Shown piece after piece: positions 9,082 through 17,976 of a DNA stretch of 64,000 nt (its first letter is position 1; every line of letters begins with the position of its first letter). The notes under the pieces were generated by a model. That model was not told where the DNA came from and ran no database searches. It saw nothing but the letters and a program-made list of their open reading frames with translations. This stretch comes from Oscillospiraceae bacterium NTUH-002-81 (GTDB taxonomy: Bacteria; Bacillota; Clostridia; Lachnospirales; Lachnospiraceae): positions 713,001-777,000 of the forward strand of contig CP136052.1 of NCBI GenBank assembly GCA_032620915.1. The letters run 5' to 3'. The position numbers and the translations under genes were made by a program.

Positions 9082-9543
9082 ATGGAAGAAAATATGGAGC
9101 TGGCTTTGCTGCTGGTGAATTTTATGAAAAAAATGGTCACGACGGTGCGGCATCCGGCAGTGGAGGATAAAGAAATGAAGCTGACATCCCATGCGTTCAA
9201 TGCGCTGTGGATTCTGGACCGGCCCCAGGACAGCCCGGTGACGATGACGGCGCTGGCAGAGCAGATGGGCATTTCCAGCCAGCAGCTGACGAAGCTGATC
9301 AATGAGCTGGAGGGACGCTCTCTGGTGGCCCGCAGCCACGACAGGAAGAACCGGCGGCTGGTGCATGTGGAGATCACCCAGACAGGCAGAGATTTTCTGC
9401 AGGAGCACGTGGGCCGCATCAGCGCGGAGCTTGCCAGAAGGCTGGCGGTGTTATCTGAGAAGGATCAGCAGCGGCTGACGGCCAGCATCGAAACGCTGGA
9501 TGAGATTATGGATATGATGTTGTATTCGCATACTGTGGGATGA
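9082..9543 (+). CDS. MarR-family transcriptional regulator
   Basis: A 153-residue winged-helix regulator. The recognition region is MTALAEQMGISSQQLTKLIN and the wing is RSHDRKNRRLVHVEIT, both typical of MarR; the flanking helices would form the dimer interface. Start ATG 9082 follows AAAGGA by about 7 bases; an upstream in-frame ATG at 9040 sits inside the promoter and is rejected. It is transcribed divergently from the ftsH paralog, which suggests local control, and is 130 bases before the amidase gene. Ligand and targets are unknown. Confidence 0.88.
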   Translation: MEENMELALLLVNFMKKMVTTVRHPAVEDKEMKLTSHAFNALWILDRPQDSPVTMTALAEQMGISSQQLTKLINELEGRSLVARSHDRKNRRLVHVEITQTGRDFLQEHVGRISAELARRLAVLSEKDQQRLTASIETLDEIMDMMLYSHTVG

Positions 9544-9672
9544 TTATTCCACTTTTATGTTCATATGATATTATTACAAATATTTTAATAAAAATTAAGA
9601 TTTTGAGAGGCTAAAAAGAAACATTTGTCTGATACAGTTGATTTATCAAAGGCGGCAGAGGACGGATGAAGC

Positions 9673-10569
9673 GTGTATCAGAGTGCAGGAAGAAGCGGAC
9701 AGTTGGATTTTTATCATATAAGAAGTTCCCGGAGAACCCAGGCGGAGGACGAGCGCTGGATGGATGACTGGGAGGAGGAACGGTATTCCGACCGGTATTA
9801 TTCGGACAGACATGAACAGAAGACAGGAAAGAGGCGGCGCTCCACGGGGAAGCGGCCGGTACATATTCTGGCGGCAGTGATCGTTTTTGCGCTGGTGTTT
9901 TTCATGGGACGGGGCGTCCGCAGTCTGGCAGGCAGTCTGTTCGGCGCGGGGAACGTTAATGTAACCGGGGATTCGATCCTGCCGGAGGCAGATGCCTTGC
10001 TGGGCAAGAAGACCGCGGCAGTGAAGAACAAGCAGATCGTCTATCTGGATGCGGGCCACGGCGGCAAGGATCAGGGGACAAGCTATCAGGAGGTGCTGGA
10101 GAAGGACATCAACCTGGCGGTGGCGAAGAAGGTACAGAAGCTTCTGACGGATGCCGGATATCAGGTGGAGATGACCCGCTCGGATGATACGAAGGTGGAC
10201 AACTACACCCGGGCGGAGATGGCCAACAAGGCCGGTGCCAACGTGTTCGTCAGCATCCACTGCAACTATTTGGAGAAAGGCGAAGCCAACGGCATCGAGA
10301 TCTACTATGACAGCAATAACGCAGAGGGCGGTGTGCTGGCGAAGAAGACCCAGAGCTGGCTGGTGAACATGACCGGCGCCAAGGATCGCGGCACCCGGAC
10401 AGAGGATTTCATCGTGACCCGGGAGACGACCATGCCGTCCATCCTGGTGGAACTTGGATATTTAAGTGACAGTACCGAGCGTGCCCGGCTGCTCACCGAC
10501 AGCTACCAGAACCTGCTGGCAGGCGGTATCGCCAGAGGTGTGCGGGAATATCTGGCAGGGGTCGAATGA
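9673..10569 (+). CDS. membrane-anchored N-acetylmuramoyl-L-alanine amidase (Amidase_3)
   Basis: Zinc amidase that cleaves the bond between MurNAc and L-Ala of peptidoglycan. The 298-residue protein has a charged cytoplasmic N-terminus (residues 1-60), one TM anchor (about 62-79), a linker and the Amidase_3 domain. Zinc and catalytic residues are visible in YLDAGHGG (His129), LEKDINL (Glu143), SIHCN and LVELGY. The start GTG 9673 has GAGGACGG upstream at suitable spacing; an ATG at 9666 is in another frame. It likely acts in septum cleavage or wall turnover. It is convergent with the LuxR-type gene and separated from it by only 19 bases. Confidence 0.9.
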   Translation: MYQSAGRSGQLDFYHIRSSRRTQAEDERWMDDWEEERYSDRYYSDRHEQKTGKRRRSTGKRPVHILAAVIVFALVFFMGRGVRSLAGSLFGAGNVNVTGDSILPEADALLGKKTAAVKNKQIVYLDAGHGGKDQGTSYQEVLEKDINLAVAKKVQKLLTDAGYQVEMTRSDDTKVDNYTRAEMANKAGANVFVSIHCNYLEKGEANGIEIYYDSNNAEGGVLAKKTQSWLVNMTGAKDRGTRTEDFIVTRETTMPSILVELGYLSDSTERARLLTDSYQNLLAGGIARGVREYLAGVE

Positions 10570-10588
10570 GTGCCGGTGTGCGGGAACG

Positions 10589-12268
10589 TTATTGCTGTTC
10601 CTTTCCCTCCTGCTGCTTCAGTAAAGTGGCATAACGAAGGAGCTGTTTGCGGGATGAAACGCCCAGCTTGTTGTAGATATTTTTGTTGTGGAATTTTAAT
10701 GTGTTTTCTGTCACGCCCAGGATCGCAAGAATCTCTTTTGCATTTTTTCCTTCAAGATACAGATCAAAGACCTTCCTTTCTGTCGGAGTGAGCTGACTGA
10801 TCCCCTCCCAGAAATATTGAAAATCATCGGGATCGATCTCCTGTTTTCTGGAATAGGCAAGCCGGGCAATTTCTGCCTGCGCAGATCCAAGATCATTGCT
10901 GGCCTGTTCCAGTTTGCTTTGCAGCCGCTCCTGCCTGCTCTGCGCTTCCAGCCGCTCCTGCTGTAAAGAGGATAAAGTTGCCTCATGTGCCCGGTCCTGC
11001 TCTGCGAGGAAAGCAAAGAGATCCTCGATTTCCAGAACGTGGGATTCGCCCTGTGCCCGGTCTGTGCTGGTCTTAATCTGTTCCAGGCCCTGTAAGATGG
11101 GTGCAACATATTTTTTGCTGCACCAGAGAACGGAGACCAACGTGGCCAGAAAGGCAATGAACAAAAATGCGGCAATTTTAAGCTGTGCCGTCCGTATAAG
11201 CGCCTGGTATTCCGTGGCAGGGAGCATAACGGCAACCAGATGGGGCGTCGTTCCTATTTTCAGTTTCTGGATTTTACCGATAAATTTGGTATTCCCGCTA
11301 TGGAAGATCGTCAGAGGTTTCCTGTCATCAAGGAAAAAAGTATTTTCAACCAGCGGGAAATAGCCGGATTGATTTCCTGCAACCTGGCCTGCATAATGAT
11401 CCGATTCTTCTGTCAGCAAGGCGCAAAAGATATGTGCCTGTCCGCTTCCCATCGTTTTGTGAGAAAGTGAAAAATACAGACTGCTGATCTCAAAGCCGCA
11501 TACACCTATTGTGACTCCGTCAGGATCTAAAACGGGTATACAGAGAAAACGGACACTTTCCCAGGTGTCGGGCAGTTGATAAACAGATGTAAGAAACCAG
11601 GATTCAGAAAGATTCCCGCTTTTGCCGGACATCAATCCGTCAATTTCCGGAAACGCCTCCGTCTGTGTTTCTAACTGCCATGTGCTGTGGAGATTCATAT
11701 TCTTTTTCCGCGCGACAGTGGGAAATCCACGAAAAAGGCAAACATCATTATGAATGGTGTTTTCTGCATAAAGATTCGCAAACTTCAGATACAGCCCGCT
11801 ATAGCTTTTATCGGGCAGGGTATCGTTGACAGTTGTGTTCAAAAAGCAAAATGCGCCGCTGCAGGGTGTAAGCAGCATATGGCTGTTGACGATCTCAAAG
11901 AGCTTGTTTTGCATGGATTCCAGAGCATCGGGATGATTGCGCAGCTGGTCGAAGGTAATCCCGGCATCTGTCAGTTCATTTCTGACCGCTTCTGTTATCT
12001 GTTGGGAAAAATCAAGTGCGTAGGCAGCCTGATCGTTGCCCTGACGTTCCAGGAGATTCGCAGAGTTCTTCAGCTGATTGTCCAAAGCCCGCTCAATCTC
12101 ATATCCGATGGGAGTGATGGCGCCGAAAAGGAGCAGCAGTATAACGATCAGGAGTGCGAAAAAAACGATGATGGTAAAAAGGTAGATCATCAGGCGGCGG
12201 CGCATGGAAACTCCCTGCGTTTGCGCTGCCGCCAGTGCGGCTTTCATTTCTTTCAGGCGTAGCAGCAT
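10589..12268 (-). CDS. membrane-tethered LuxR-type transcriptional regulator with extracytoplasmic sensor domain
   Basis: A 559-residue one-component regulator. A TM segment (about residues 27-50) is followed by an extracytoplasmic region of about 270 residues with a Cache-like layout, a second TM segment, a coiled coil rich in Gln, Glu and Arg, and a C-terminal LuxR/GerE helix-turn-helix (LTPTERKVFDLYLEGKNAKE, then ILAILGVTENTLKFHNKNIY). The DNA-binding domain is therefore joined directly to a membrane sensor. Start ATG 12268 has AAAGGGGG at good spacing. It is last in the minus-strand cassette, 22 bases after a solute-binding lipoprotein gene that could feed it ligand. Family assignment of the sensor region is inference. 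Confidence 0.75.
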   Translation of the reverse strand: MLLRLKEMKAALAAAQTQGVSMRRRLMIYLFTIIVFFALLIVILLLLFGAITPIGYEIERALDNQLKNSANLLERQGNDQAAYALDFSQQITEAVRNELTDAGITFDQLRNHPDALESMQNKLFEIVNSHMLLTPCSGAFCFLNTTVNDTLPDKSYSGLYLKFANLYAENTIHNDVCLFRGFPTVARKKNMNLHSTWQLETQTEAFPEIDGLMSGKSGNLSESWFLTSVYQLPDTWESVRFLCIPVLDPDGVTIGVCGFEISSLYFSLSHKTMGSGQAHIFCALLTEESDHYAGQVAGNQSGYFPLVENTFFLDDRKPLTIFHSGNTKFIGKIQKLKIGTTPHLVAVMLPATEYQALIRTAQLKIAAFLFIAFLATLVSVLWCSKKYVAPILQGLEQIKTSTDRAQGESHVLEIEDLFAFLAEQDRAHEATLSSLQQERLEAQSRQERLQSKLEQASNDLGSAQAEIARLAYSRKQEIDPDDFQYFWEGISQLTPTERKVFDLYLEGKNAKEILAILGVTENTLKFHNKNIYNKLGVSSRKQLLRYATLLKQQEGKEQQ

Positions 12269-12290
12269 AGTTCTGCCCCCTTTGTGTGTG

Positions 12291-13640
12291 TCAATGTGCT
12301 GTGGCTTCCCGGATTTCCGAAAGCGAAGAGTCAAGGAGCTCTTGCATAACCGATTCCGGGTCATCTCCGTGTTCTGTGCGGCTGATATAGTCCCGGTGGG
12401 CAATCGATAATATGTTCTTCACGGTTTCCTCAAACCGCGACTGTGTTTCGCCGGAAGCGTTATACAGCGGCAAAGGAGAAAAAGTGTAGGAACCATACAT
12501 TTGATCCACTGCTTTATAAAGCATCTGGAATTTCTTATTTTCAACAATTCCCATGTCAGAGAAGAGTGTGGAAAAGGCATCTTCTGTAACCGGCAGGTAG
12601 CCGGAAGCAGTTGCAAAGTCCAGATTATGTTCATTCTCTGTGATCCATTTTCCGAAAACTGCGGCAGCTTCATTCTTCCTCTCATCTTCGCTTTTCATGG
12701 CAAACAAACCGGATCCCCTTTGTATGGCCACCGGTGAGGCGTCGGAAAAGACCGGGTAAGGATACACCGCTGTTTCGATTTCTTCTGTGGTATTATCCTG
12801 ATAGGTCACATAGTCCCGCAGATACAGCATTCCTGCCGTAGAACCGATATTGCTGATCACCTCGGCAGTCTTCCAGCGGTCAGAAGCATAGCCGTCCCCG
12901 GTGCACAGTCCGCCATAGATTGCCGCCCGGGCCATTGGCAGATAGGTTTGTGCAAATTCTTCGCTGCTGCAATCCGGCTTCCCGTCCCGGATGAACTGTC
13001 CGCCCCGCCCGGCGATATTGACCAGGAAGTAATGGTAGAAGTCATTGATCTGAAACATCTGTGCCCCGTCTGACCAGTCATAATATCGGCAGCACAGATC
13101 GAAAAGGGTCTCAAAATGGAGAAGATCGTCCGCTGATGCGCCTGTGTCTGCGGAAAAACGGTCGAAGATCGTTTTGTTCAGGAACAGCAGCTCTGTCGAT
13201 TTGGCGATGGGCAGCATAACCAGACGTCCATCTATGATGCCTTCTTCCAGAAATGCATCCACATAGGCGGAGCGTTCCTTCTCCGAAAGATATCCGTCCC
13301 AATCCAGAAGCCTGTCAGGCCCGATTTCTTCGGCCACCCGTGGATAGGCTGTGAACAGATCCGGCATGGAAACCGCCCCCGGATCATTATGGGCAGAGGC
13401 GATCAGCGCATCATCGATCGCAGAGGAATTTGTGACGGAAACAACAGAAACTACAATGCCGTTTTCTTTCCCCTTTGTCTGGTTAAATTCATCGATCAAC
13501 GCATTGAGCGGTGATTCTGTCTGACTTCCATAGACATGCCACATGGTCAATGTGACGGGATCCTTTGCGGTTTTATTACCGCAGCCTGTCATGCTCACCA
13601 GAAGTATCATGGTGAGAACTAAAATGAATATTCTTTTTAT
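12291..13640 (-). CDS. extracellular solute-binding lipoprotein (ABC family 1), possible ATA start codon
   Basis: About 449 residues, a family 1 solute-binding protein (sugar/oligosaccharide type) with TMWHVYGSQTESPLNALIDE near its N-terminus. The first ATG (13610) gives a lipobox (VSMTGCG) but a cut signal peptide and no ribosome binding site. Ten codons further upstream, AGGAGGG (13654-13648) lies 7 bases before ATA (13640-13638), and reading from there gives the complete signal KRIFILVLTMILLVSMTGC. ATA is thus either a real non-canonical start or a substitution of ATG. There is no permease or ATPase gene nearby, so the protein more likely works as a ligand sensor for the regulators in this cassette than in transport. 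Confidence 0.78.
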   Translation of the reverse strand: MKRIFILVLTMILLVSMTGCGNKTAKDPVTLTMWHVYGSQTESPLNALIDEFNQTKGKENGIVVSVVSVTNSSAIDDALIASAHNDPGAVSMPDLFTAYPRVAEEIGPDRLLDWDGYLSEKERSAYVDAFLEEGIIDGRLVMLPIAKSTELLFLNKTIFDRFSADTGASADDLLHFETLFDLCCRYYDWSDGAQMFQINDFYHYFLVNIAGRGGQFIRDGKPDCSSEEFAQTYLPMARAAIYGGLCTGDGYASDRWKTAEVISNIGSTAGMLYLRDYVTYQDNTTEEIETAVYPYPVFSDASPVAIQRGSGLFAMKSEDERKNEAAAVFGKWITENEHNLDFATASGYLPVTEDAFSTLFSDMGIVENKKFQMLYKAVDQMYGSYTFSPLPLYNASGETQSRFEETVKNILSIAHRDYISRTEHGDDPESVMQELLDSSLSEIREATAH

Positions 13641-13685
13641 GTTGGTACCCTCCTGTCTTCGATTCGGCCCGCCGTCATTTCTTTT

Positions 13686-14069
13686 CTAAAGTGCATCAAT
13701 GACAGCAGAGAGATAGCTGGAAGAAACAGAGCCGTAAATAAAATTATCCACCAGACCGTCCTTTTTGGCCTGACGCACCCTGTCAGCCAGTTTCCTCTCT
13801 GTATTTTCATCCACCACCAGCACGATTTTGCAATCCGGATGCTTCCGTTTCAGGGCGTTTCGGATTTTCAGCCGTTCTTCCAGCGTCCGGGATGGGTATG
13901 TGGTGACCTCCATGATCAGGACATTTGCAAGCACAGTATCACACAGAGACAGCGTTTTGTCGGGGTTCTCGCTCATGAACGGTTCCAGATCGGAATCAAA
14001 GTTGCGCAGGGCTTCGGCTACGGCATCTGCAAACAGGATATTTTGCATATCAATAACGATTCTTCGCAT
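13686..14069 (-). CDS. degenerate receiver-like protein
   Basis: A 127-residue protein with an alternating beta-alpha layout similar to a response-regulator receiver (RIVIDMQNILFADAVAEALR, then VLIMEV, then KIVLVVDEN, then LVDNFIYGS). The acidic pocket and the phospho-acceptor Asp of a normal receiver are not evident; VLIMEV has Glu where Asp is expected, and the final Lys is missing. It has no output domain. It has its own extended -10 promoter and AGGAGG site and heads the block with the solute-binding and membrane LuxR genes. It may act as a phosphorylation-independent adaptor; this is inference. Confidence 0.6.
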   Translation of the reverse strand: MRRIVIDMQNILFADAVAEALRNFDSDLEPFMSENPDKTLSLCDTVLANVLIMEVTTYPSRTLEERLKIRNALKRKHPDCKIVLVVDENTERKLADRVRQAKKDGLVDNFIYGSVSSSYLSAVIDAL

Positions 14070-14112
14070 AAAGCGGCCTCCTGTCAGTCATTTTGAATCC
14101 TTTGATATTACC

Positions 14113-14121
14113 AGTATAGCA
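14113..14121 (-). promoter_or_regulatory. extended -10 promoter of the receiver-like gene
   Basis: On the minus strand TGCTATACT (14121-14113) is an extended -10 element; no good -35 is visible. It lies about 45 bases before the start codon at 14069 and would make the last three genes of the cassette a separate transcript. Confidence 0.55.
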
Positions 14122-14176
14122 AAAAAGCCACTTTCGCACACTGTCCCCGGGTACAGGTGATAAACGGTCTGCACTG

Positions 14177-14830
14177 TTATCCGGTGATGTCGGGATCCAG
14201 ATCCTCCGGGAGGCTCGGAATAATAAATTTTTTGCCTGTGACTGCTATGGCAAGACGGGTTTTGTTGGCATAGCCGGTTTTCTGCAGAATGTTGGAAACA
14301 TGATATTTCACAGTCCGTTCTGTGATAGAAAGAGCCCGGGCGATCTCACTGTATTCCAGACCGTCGCAAACCAGGCGCAGTACCTGGATCTCTTTTGCTG
14401 TCAGGTCGGTGCTGCTTACAAGCCCCAATTTCACCGGTGGTGTTTCCCGGGGGAAGATCTGTTCTCCCGCCATCGTGCGGTCAATGACATCCAGCAGATC
14501 TTCGGGACTTAAATCTTTGTACCAGAAGCTGTCAACCTTTGCAGCTTTTGCCCTTTCCAGGAAACCGGCCTCGACCATGGATGTGACAATGATAATCTTT
14601 ATGTCAGGGAACGCCGCTTTGATCTCAGCCGAGGCTTCAATGCCATCCTTGTTTCCGGAAGTGCATACATCCATCAGGATCAGATCGATCATCTGCCGCT
14701 TACAATAGGCGAGTGCAACATCTGCACCGCTGATACTGGCTGCAAGGGCATAATATTTACTGTCAGAGATCATACTTTCCATATATTTTCTGGGCATCCG
14801 CTGATCTTCTACAATGAGCACCTGCTTCAT
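14177..14830 (-). CDS. NarL/LuxR-family response regulator
   Basis: A 217-residue two-domain regulator. The receiver domain shows QVLIVEDQ (acidic pocket), the phospho-acceptor Asp in LILMDVC and the conserved Lys in FWYKD. The C-terminal LuxR helix-turn-helix is LTAKEIQVLRLVCDGLEYSE followed by IARALSITERTVKYHVSNIL. Start ATG 14830 follows AAGGAGG and overlaps the stop codon of the kinase gene by 4 bases (ATGA), showing translational coupling with its cognate kinase. Natural targets are the divergent promoters around 17.74-17.98 kb. Confidence 0.92.
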   Translation of the reverse strand: MKQVLIVEDQRMPRKYMESMISDSKYYALAASISGADVALAYCKRQMIDLILMDVCTSGNKDGIEASAEIKAAFPDIKIIIVTSMVEAGFLERAKAAKVDSFWYKDLSPEDLLDVIDRTMAGEQIFPRETPPVKLGLVSSTDLTAKEIQVLRLVCDGLEYSEIARALSITERTVKYHVSNILQKTGYANKTRLAIAVTGKKFIIPSLPEDLDPDITG

Positions 14831-16120
14831 TCTGCCGCCTCCTTTTCTGTGGGTATGGTGATCGTCAGCGCAAAGGCCGGAGTCCACCGGAGCTCCATCG
14901 TACCGCCTGAATTCGAAACATGGCGGTGGAGATTGCGTAATCCGCCTTTTGGTACAATGGCGCCTTTTGGGGGAATTCCGTTATTTGTGATACACAGGCA
15001 ACTGTTGCGCCCATCCTGCCGGGCAATGACGGAAAGGGACGTTGCGTCCGCATGGCGGACGCTGTTGGTCAGACACTCCCGCATGGCGATCACAAATATG
15101 CGATAGATTTCCCCCTGCTTTGGCATTTCACCGGTCAGTTCTACCTTTACACCGATGGTCGCGGCATCCTGCAAAAATTCCGCTAGCATACTGCATTCCT
15201 GAGGGGATTCATCGTCATTTTTAATGGCTCTGATCGCTTTCTGAAACAACAGAAGACTGTCTGCGGCTTCCCGGGACACCTGATCCTGCTGCAAAATCTG
15301 CCGCATAGCGATGATCCCCGCCCCCATCTGGTCGTGCAGCCTGGTCTTTGCCGACAAGACTTCCGCCTCCTTTGTAAGGGTCAGTACATTGTCCGAAAGA
15401 ACCTTTAAATCACGGGAGAATTTCTTCAGCTGTGCAGTCTGTTCCCTGAGCTTTTGTCCCTTTTCGTAAAGCTCAGTCACATCTGAAAAGACTACCTTCA
15501 TGTAAACGGTGCCATCCGGCACCGTTATTTCTGTCTGAGAGTAACGCCAGACCTTGCCATCGGGGAACAGATAGGACGGCACTTCCTCCGGGAGCCTGAC
15601 AACACTGCTTTTCCGGTCACACGCCGTAAACGCCTGCTGCAATTCATGGAACTGCTGGAGGTCGCTGTGCGCCAGTATGCGGAACAGACGGTACATTTGC
15701 AGATTGCACAGCTTGAGTGCACCTGAAGGGGTGAAATAGCAGACGGCACTGGGCAGCATATCCATGGCCTGTTTTACGGAATTGCGACTGAGTGTCCGGT
15801 CTTTTTCATGGATGAAGACGGCAGACTGACCGAGAAGCAAAGTGCCTGCCATGCCGGCGATGCACCACAGCAACCACATGGGGAACGGAAGCCGGGGATG
15901 TGCAGGAAGTCCGGCTGCCGTTTTGTGAAAGGCATCCCCGGCAGTGCACAGGAGGATCAGCAAAGCGATAAATATCCCGATATTGAAAAGCCTGTTCCAT
16001 CTGCGTCCGCTCCGGTCAAGGGATGTAAGAAAAAAGAAATACGTCCAACAGCAAAGCAAAGAACAGGCAGATCATCCATGCGGACTGTTCTGTTTCAGAG
16101 GCTGCATAAAATGTAGTCAT
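14827..16120 (-). CDS. sensor histidine kinase, apparent frameshift near the N-terminus
   Basis: Cognate kinase of the response regulator. The DHp-like segment has RLHDQMGAGI (phosphorylated His), and the ATPase domain shows an N-box RECLTNSVRHADA and G1 box ITNNGIPPKG; a PAS-like segment precedes them. The genuine start is ATG 16120, overlapping the stop of the upstream gene (ATGA). From there the frame reads MTTFYAASETEQSAWMICLF, then stops at a TGA just past a T6 run (16035-16030). Removing one T joins it smoothly to the kinase frame and completes TM 1 (reconstructed about 430 residues). The break may be a sequencing error, a phase-variable tract or a real mutation. Confidence 0.8.
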
Positions 16121-17733
16121 GTTTGTCCACCTGCCTTTCCGATGCGGAGAATCAGGCACCATACGCCATCTTCAAATGAGCAGCTTTCGCAGATATTCCG
16201 AAAATCTGCAAGGGAGCTTTCACACTCCACCTCCAGACGGAGAATGATGGAATCTGTAAGAATACGCGCTTTCAGCCAGACAAAGCGCAGATCATCTATG
16301 GCGGTCTCCATCACTTCCTCAAAAAAGTCGTAGATCAGGATCGCATCCCGGGTAGAGATTTTACTGCCCCCGGGTATGTCCGCTTCGCATTCTGCACCTG
16401 TCAGTTTCAGATTGGCAAAGGATTCCTCTATACACAGGGCCAGCTCTGTGGTGTCGGTGGTTTCCGTTTTTTCACGGATAAAGATCAGATTGCCTTTGCG
16501 TTTGATGTAAGCGCCGATCACGGTAATCTTTGCAAGCAGACGGCGGCGCTCTTTAGGATGTTCTTCTTCGTTATACCGGGAAAACAGGTCGTTCAGTAAA
16601 CGGATCTGACGGGCGGTTTCTTTCTGCAAAAGATCATAGAGCCGGTTTTTTTCCCGCAGGGTGTGGATCTCCAGCTTGATACGATAATTTTCCTGCTCCA
16701 GGTGGTTGCTTTCTGCAATGGCTTCCCTGTTTTCTTCCAGCTTTTCAAGCAGGGCAGTGATTTCCGTGATATCTTCCTGCCAATATACATGACCGCCTTT
16801 GATGGGGCAGCTTTTCAGCAGAGTATGTTTGTCGAGGTTGAAAGGGCCTCTGTCTGCCGCACACATAACCTGCGCAGAAAGCATGGGCGGATCTGCGGAG
16901 GCATAACAGACCTTATGGTCATGGTCAGTGATCTGGGCGCGGAAGGTTCCTGCCTTAAATATCTCGTCATAGCCGGTATTGGTCTGGATCAATCCGCACT
17001 GGATACAGCTTTCCAATATGGCTATAAACATCAGGCATTGCGCCGCTGTAAGGTCCCCTCCTATCACCTGCATCCATCTGGCGCCGCTGGCATAGATAAA
17101 GGCGTATATGATAGAGCAGGACAGCAGAAGTGCCGGTAAGTATTTTCTCCTTTGGGCCACCCGGCATTTGATGAGCATGATCATAAATGCGGTCAGCGCA
17201 CAGGCAATGATCCATCCCATGACAAGATAATATCCGTATGCATATCCGTTATCTGCATCGCTCCATACTGATCCGGCCGGGAAGGAAAAAACGAGCTGAT
17301 GGAGATCGTTTGTCAGCACCAGCAGCAGAAAAAACAGGGTGGGAACATATAACAGCCTCGCCCATTTCGGTAAACGGTAGTTTTCCGGCTTGCCCAGAGA
17401 CATGGCAACAAACACGGAAAGCAAAGGGATGAGCAGCATCGGGCAATAGTACCAGTACCATAGATACCGGATCACAACAGGATCCGTCACAAAAAAATAT
17501 TTTACTGACCGTACAACAAACCAGAAAACAGTCAGAAATGAAACGCCAATCATATAGCGGCGTACTTGTGTCTGTAAAATGCGGTGGCTGACGGAGAGCC
17601 CCCAGCCAATATACAGGCCGATATAAATCATCGTGCGGATCAGACCCAGCGGTACAAGAAGAATATTAAATTTCCCCGGAATGCGGGCGAGGATGGCACA
17701 GATGACCAGCGTGGCTGACAATATAAAACTCAT
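16117..17733 (-). CDS. multi-TM histidine-kinase-like protein lacking catalytic motifs
   Basis: A 538-residue protein with about six or seven TM segments in the first 240 residues (layout of the 7TM histidine-kinase N-terminal region), a PAS-like linker, a coiled coil (ITALLEKLEENREAIAESNH) and a C-terminal region in the position of DHp and ATPase domains. The expected His is absent (YDLLQKETARQI), and no N-, G1- or G2-box is visible, so it is probably a pseudokinase or scaffold that modulates the active kinase whose start codon overlaps its stop by 4 bases. ATG 17733 is chosen with AAGGAA upstream; GTG 17736 is possible. It heads the minus-strand operon. Confidence 0.68.
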   Translation of the reverse strand: MSFILSATLVICAILARIPGKFNILLVPLGLIRTMIYIGLYIGWGLSVSHRILQTQVRRYMIGVSFLTVFWFVVRSVKYFFVTDPVVIRYLWYWYYCPMLLIPLLSVFVAMSLGKPENYRLPKWARLLYVPTLFFLLLVLTNDLHQLVFSFPAGSVWSDADNGYAYGYYLVMGWIIACALTAFMIMLIKCRVAQRRKYLPALLLSCSIIYAFIYASGARWMQVIGGDLTAAQCLMFIAILESCIQCGLIQTNTGYDEIFKAGTFRAQITDHDHKVCYASADPPMLSAQVMCAADRGPFNLDKHTLLKSCPIKGGHVYWQEDITEITALLEKLEENREAIAESNHLEQENYRIKLEIHTLREKNRLYDLLQKETARQIRLLNDLFSRYNEEEHPKERRRLLAKITVIGAYIKRKGNLIFIREKTETTDTTELALCIEESFANLKLTGAECEADIPGGSKISTRDAILIYDFFEEVMETAIDDLRFVWLKARILTDSIILRLEVECESSLADFRNICESCSFEDGVWCLILRIGKAGGQT

Positions 17734-17803
17734 CACGGTATCTTCCTTTGTATCTCATTTGCATTTGCAGCATTTTCGGACCGGGTTTTGGACGGGATCG
17801 GGA

Positions 17804-17926
17804 TTTTTTACTCATCCTGCCCGTTTTTTTTATTTCATCCTACCCTTTTGAGGGGTTTGGGGTGGGGACAAAAGTGCGAAAATTGCTTAAATTGTGAGTA
17901 CAGATTAAATCTATTTCAGATATTAT
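17804..17926. promoter_or_regulatory. divergent control region between the signalling cassette and the zinc-ribbon/SPFH operon
   Basis: The 240 bases between 17737 and 17976 hold no gene. TCATCCTGCCC (17812-17822) and TCATCCTACCC (17835-17845) are direct repeats exactly 23 bases apart, each preceded by a T-run. Further down AGATTAAATCT (17902-17912) is an inverted repeat with a 1-base centre, overlapping the -35 position of a candidate -10 TATTAT (17921-17926). No good -35 exists, which fits an activator-dependent plus-strand promoter, perhaps using the NarL-type regulator encoded next door. This is inference from position and symmetry only. Confidence 0.45.
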
Positions 17927-17976
17927 ACCATACAACCATGACTTTATCGAGAGGCAGAAAAGAAAGGAGGGATTTG

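Noticed and set aside
9544..9672. Promoter for the amidase gene
   Set aside because: A TTGTCT box is present, but I found no -10 at proper spacing; transcription may continue from the MarR gene.
12291..13640. Component of a sugar ABC importer
   Set aside because: No permease or ATPase gene lies nearby; the neighbours are regulators.
17788..17976. Longer N-terminus for the first zinc-ribbon gene
   Set aside because: It would translate the control region, lacks a ribosome binding site, and ATG 17977 has a strong one.
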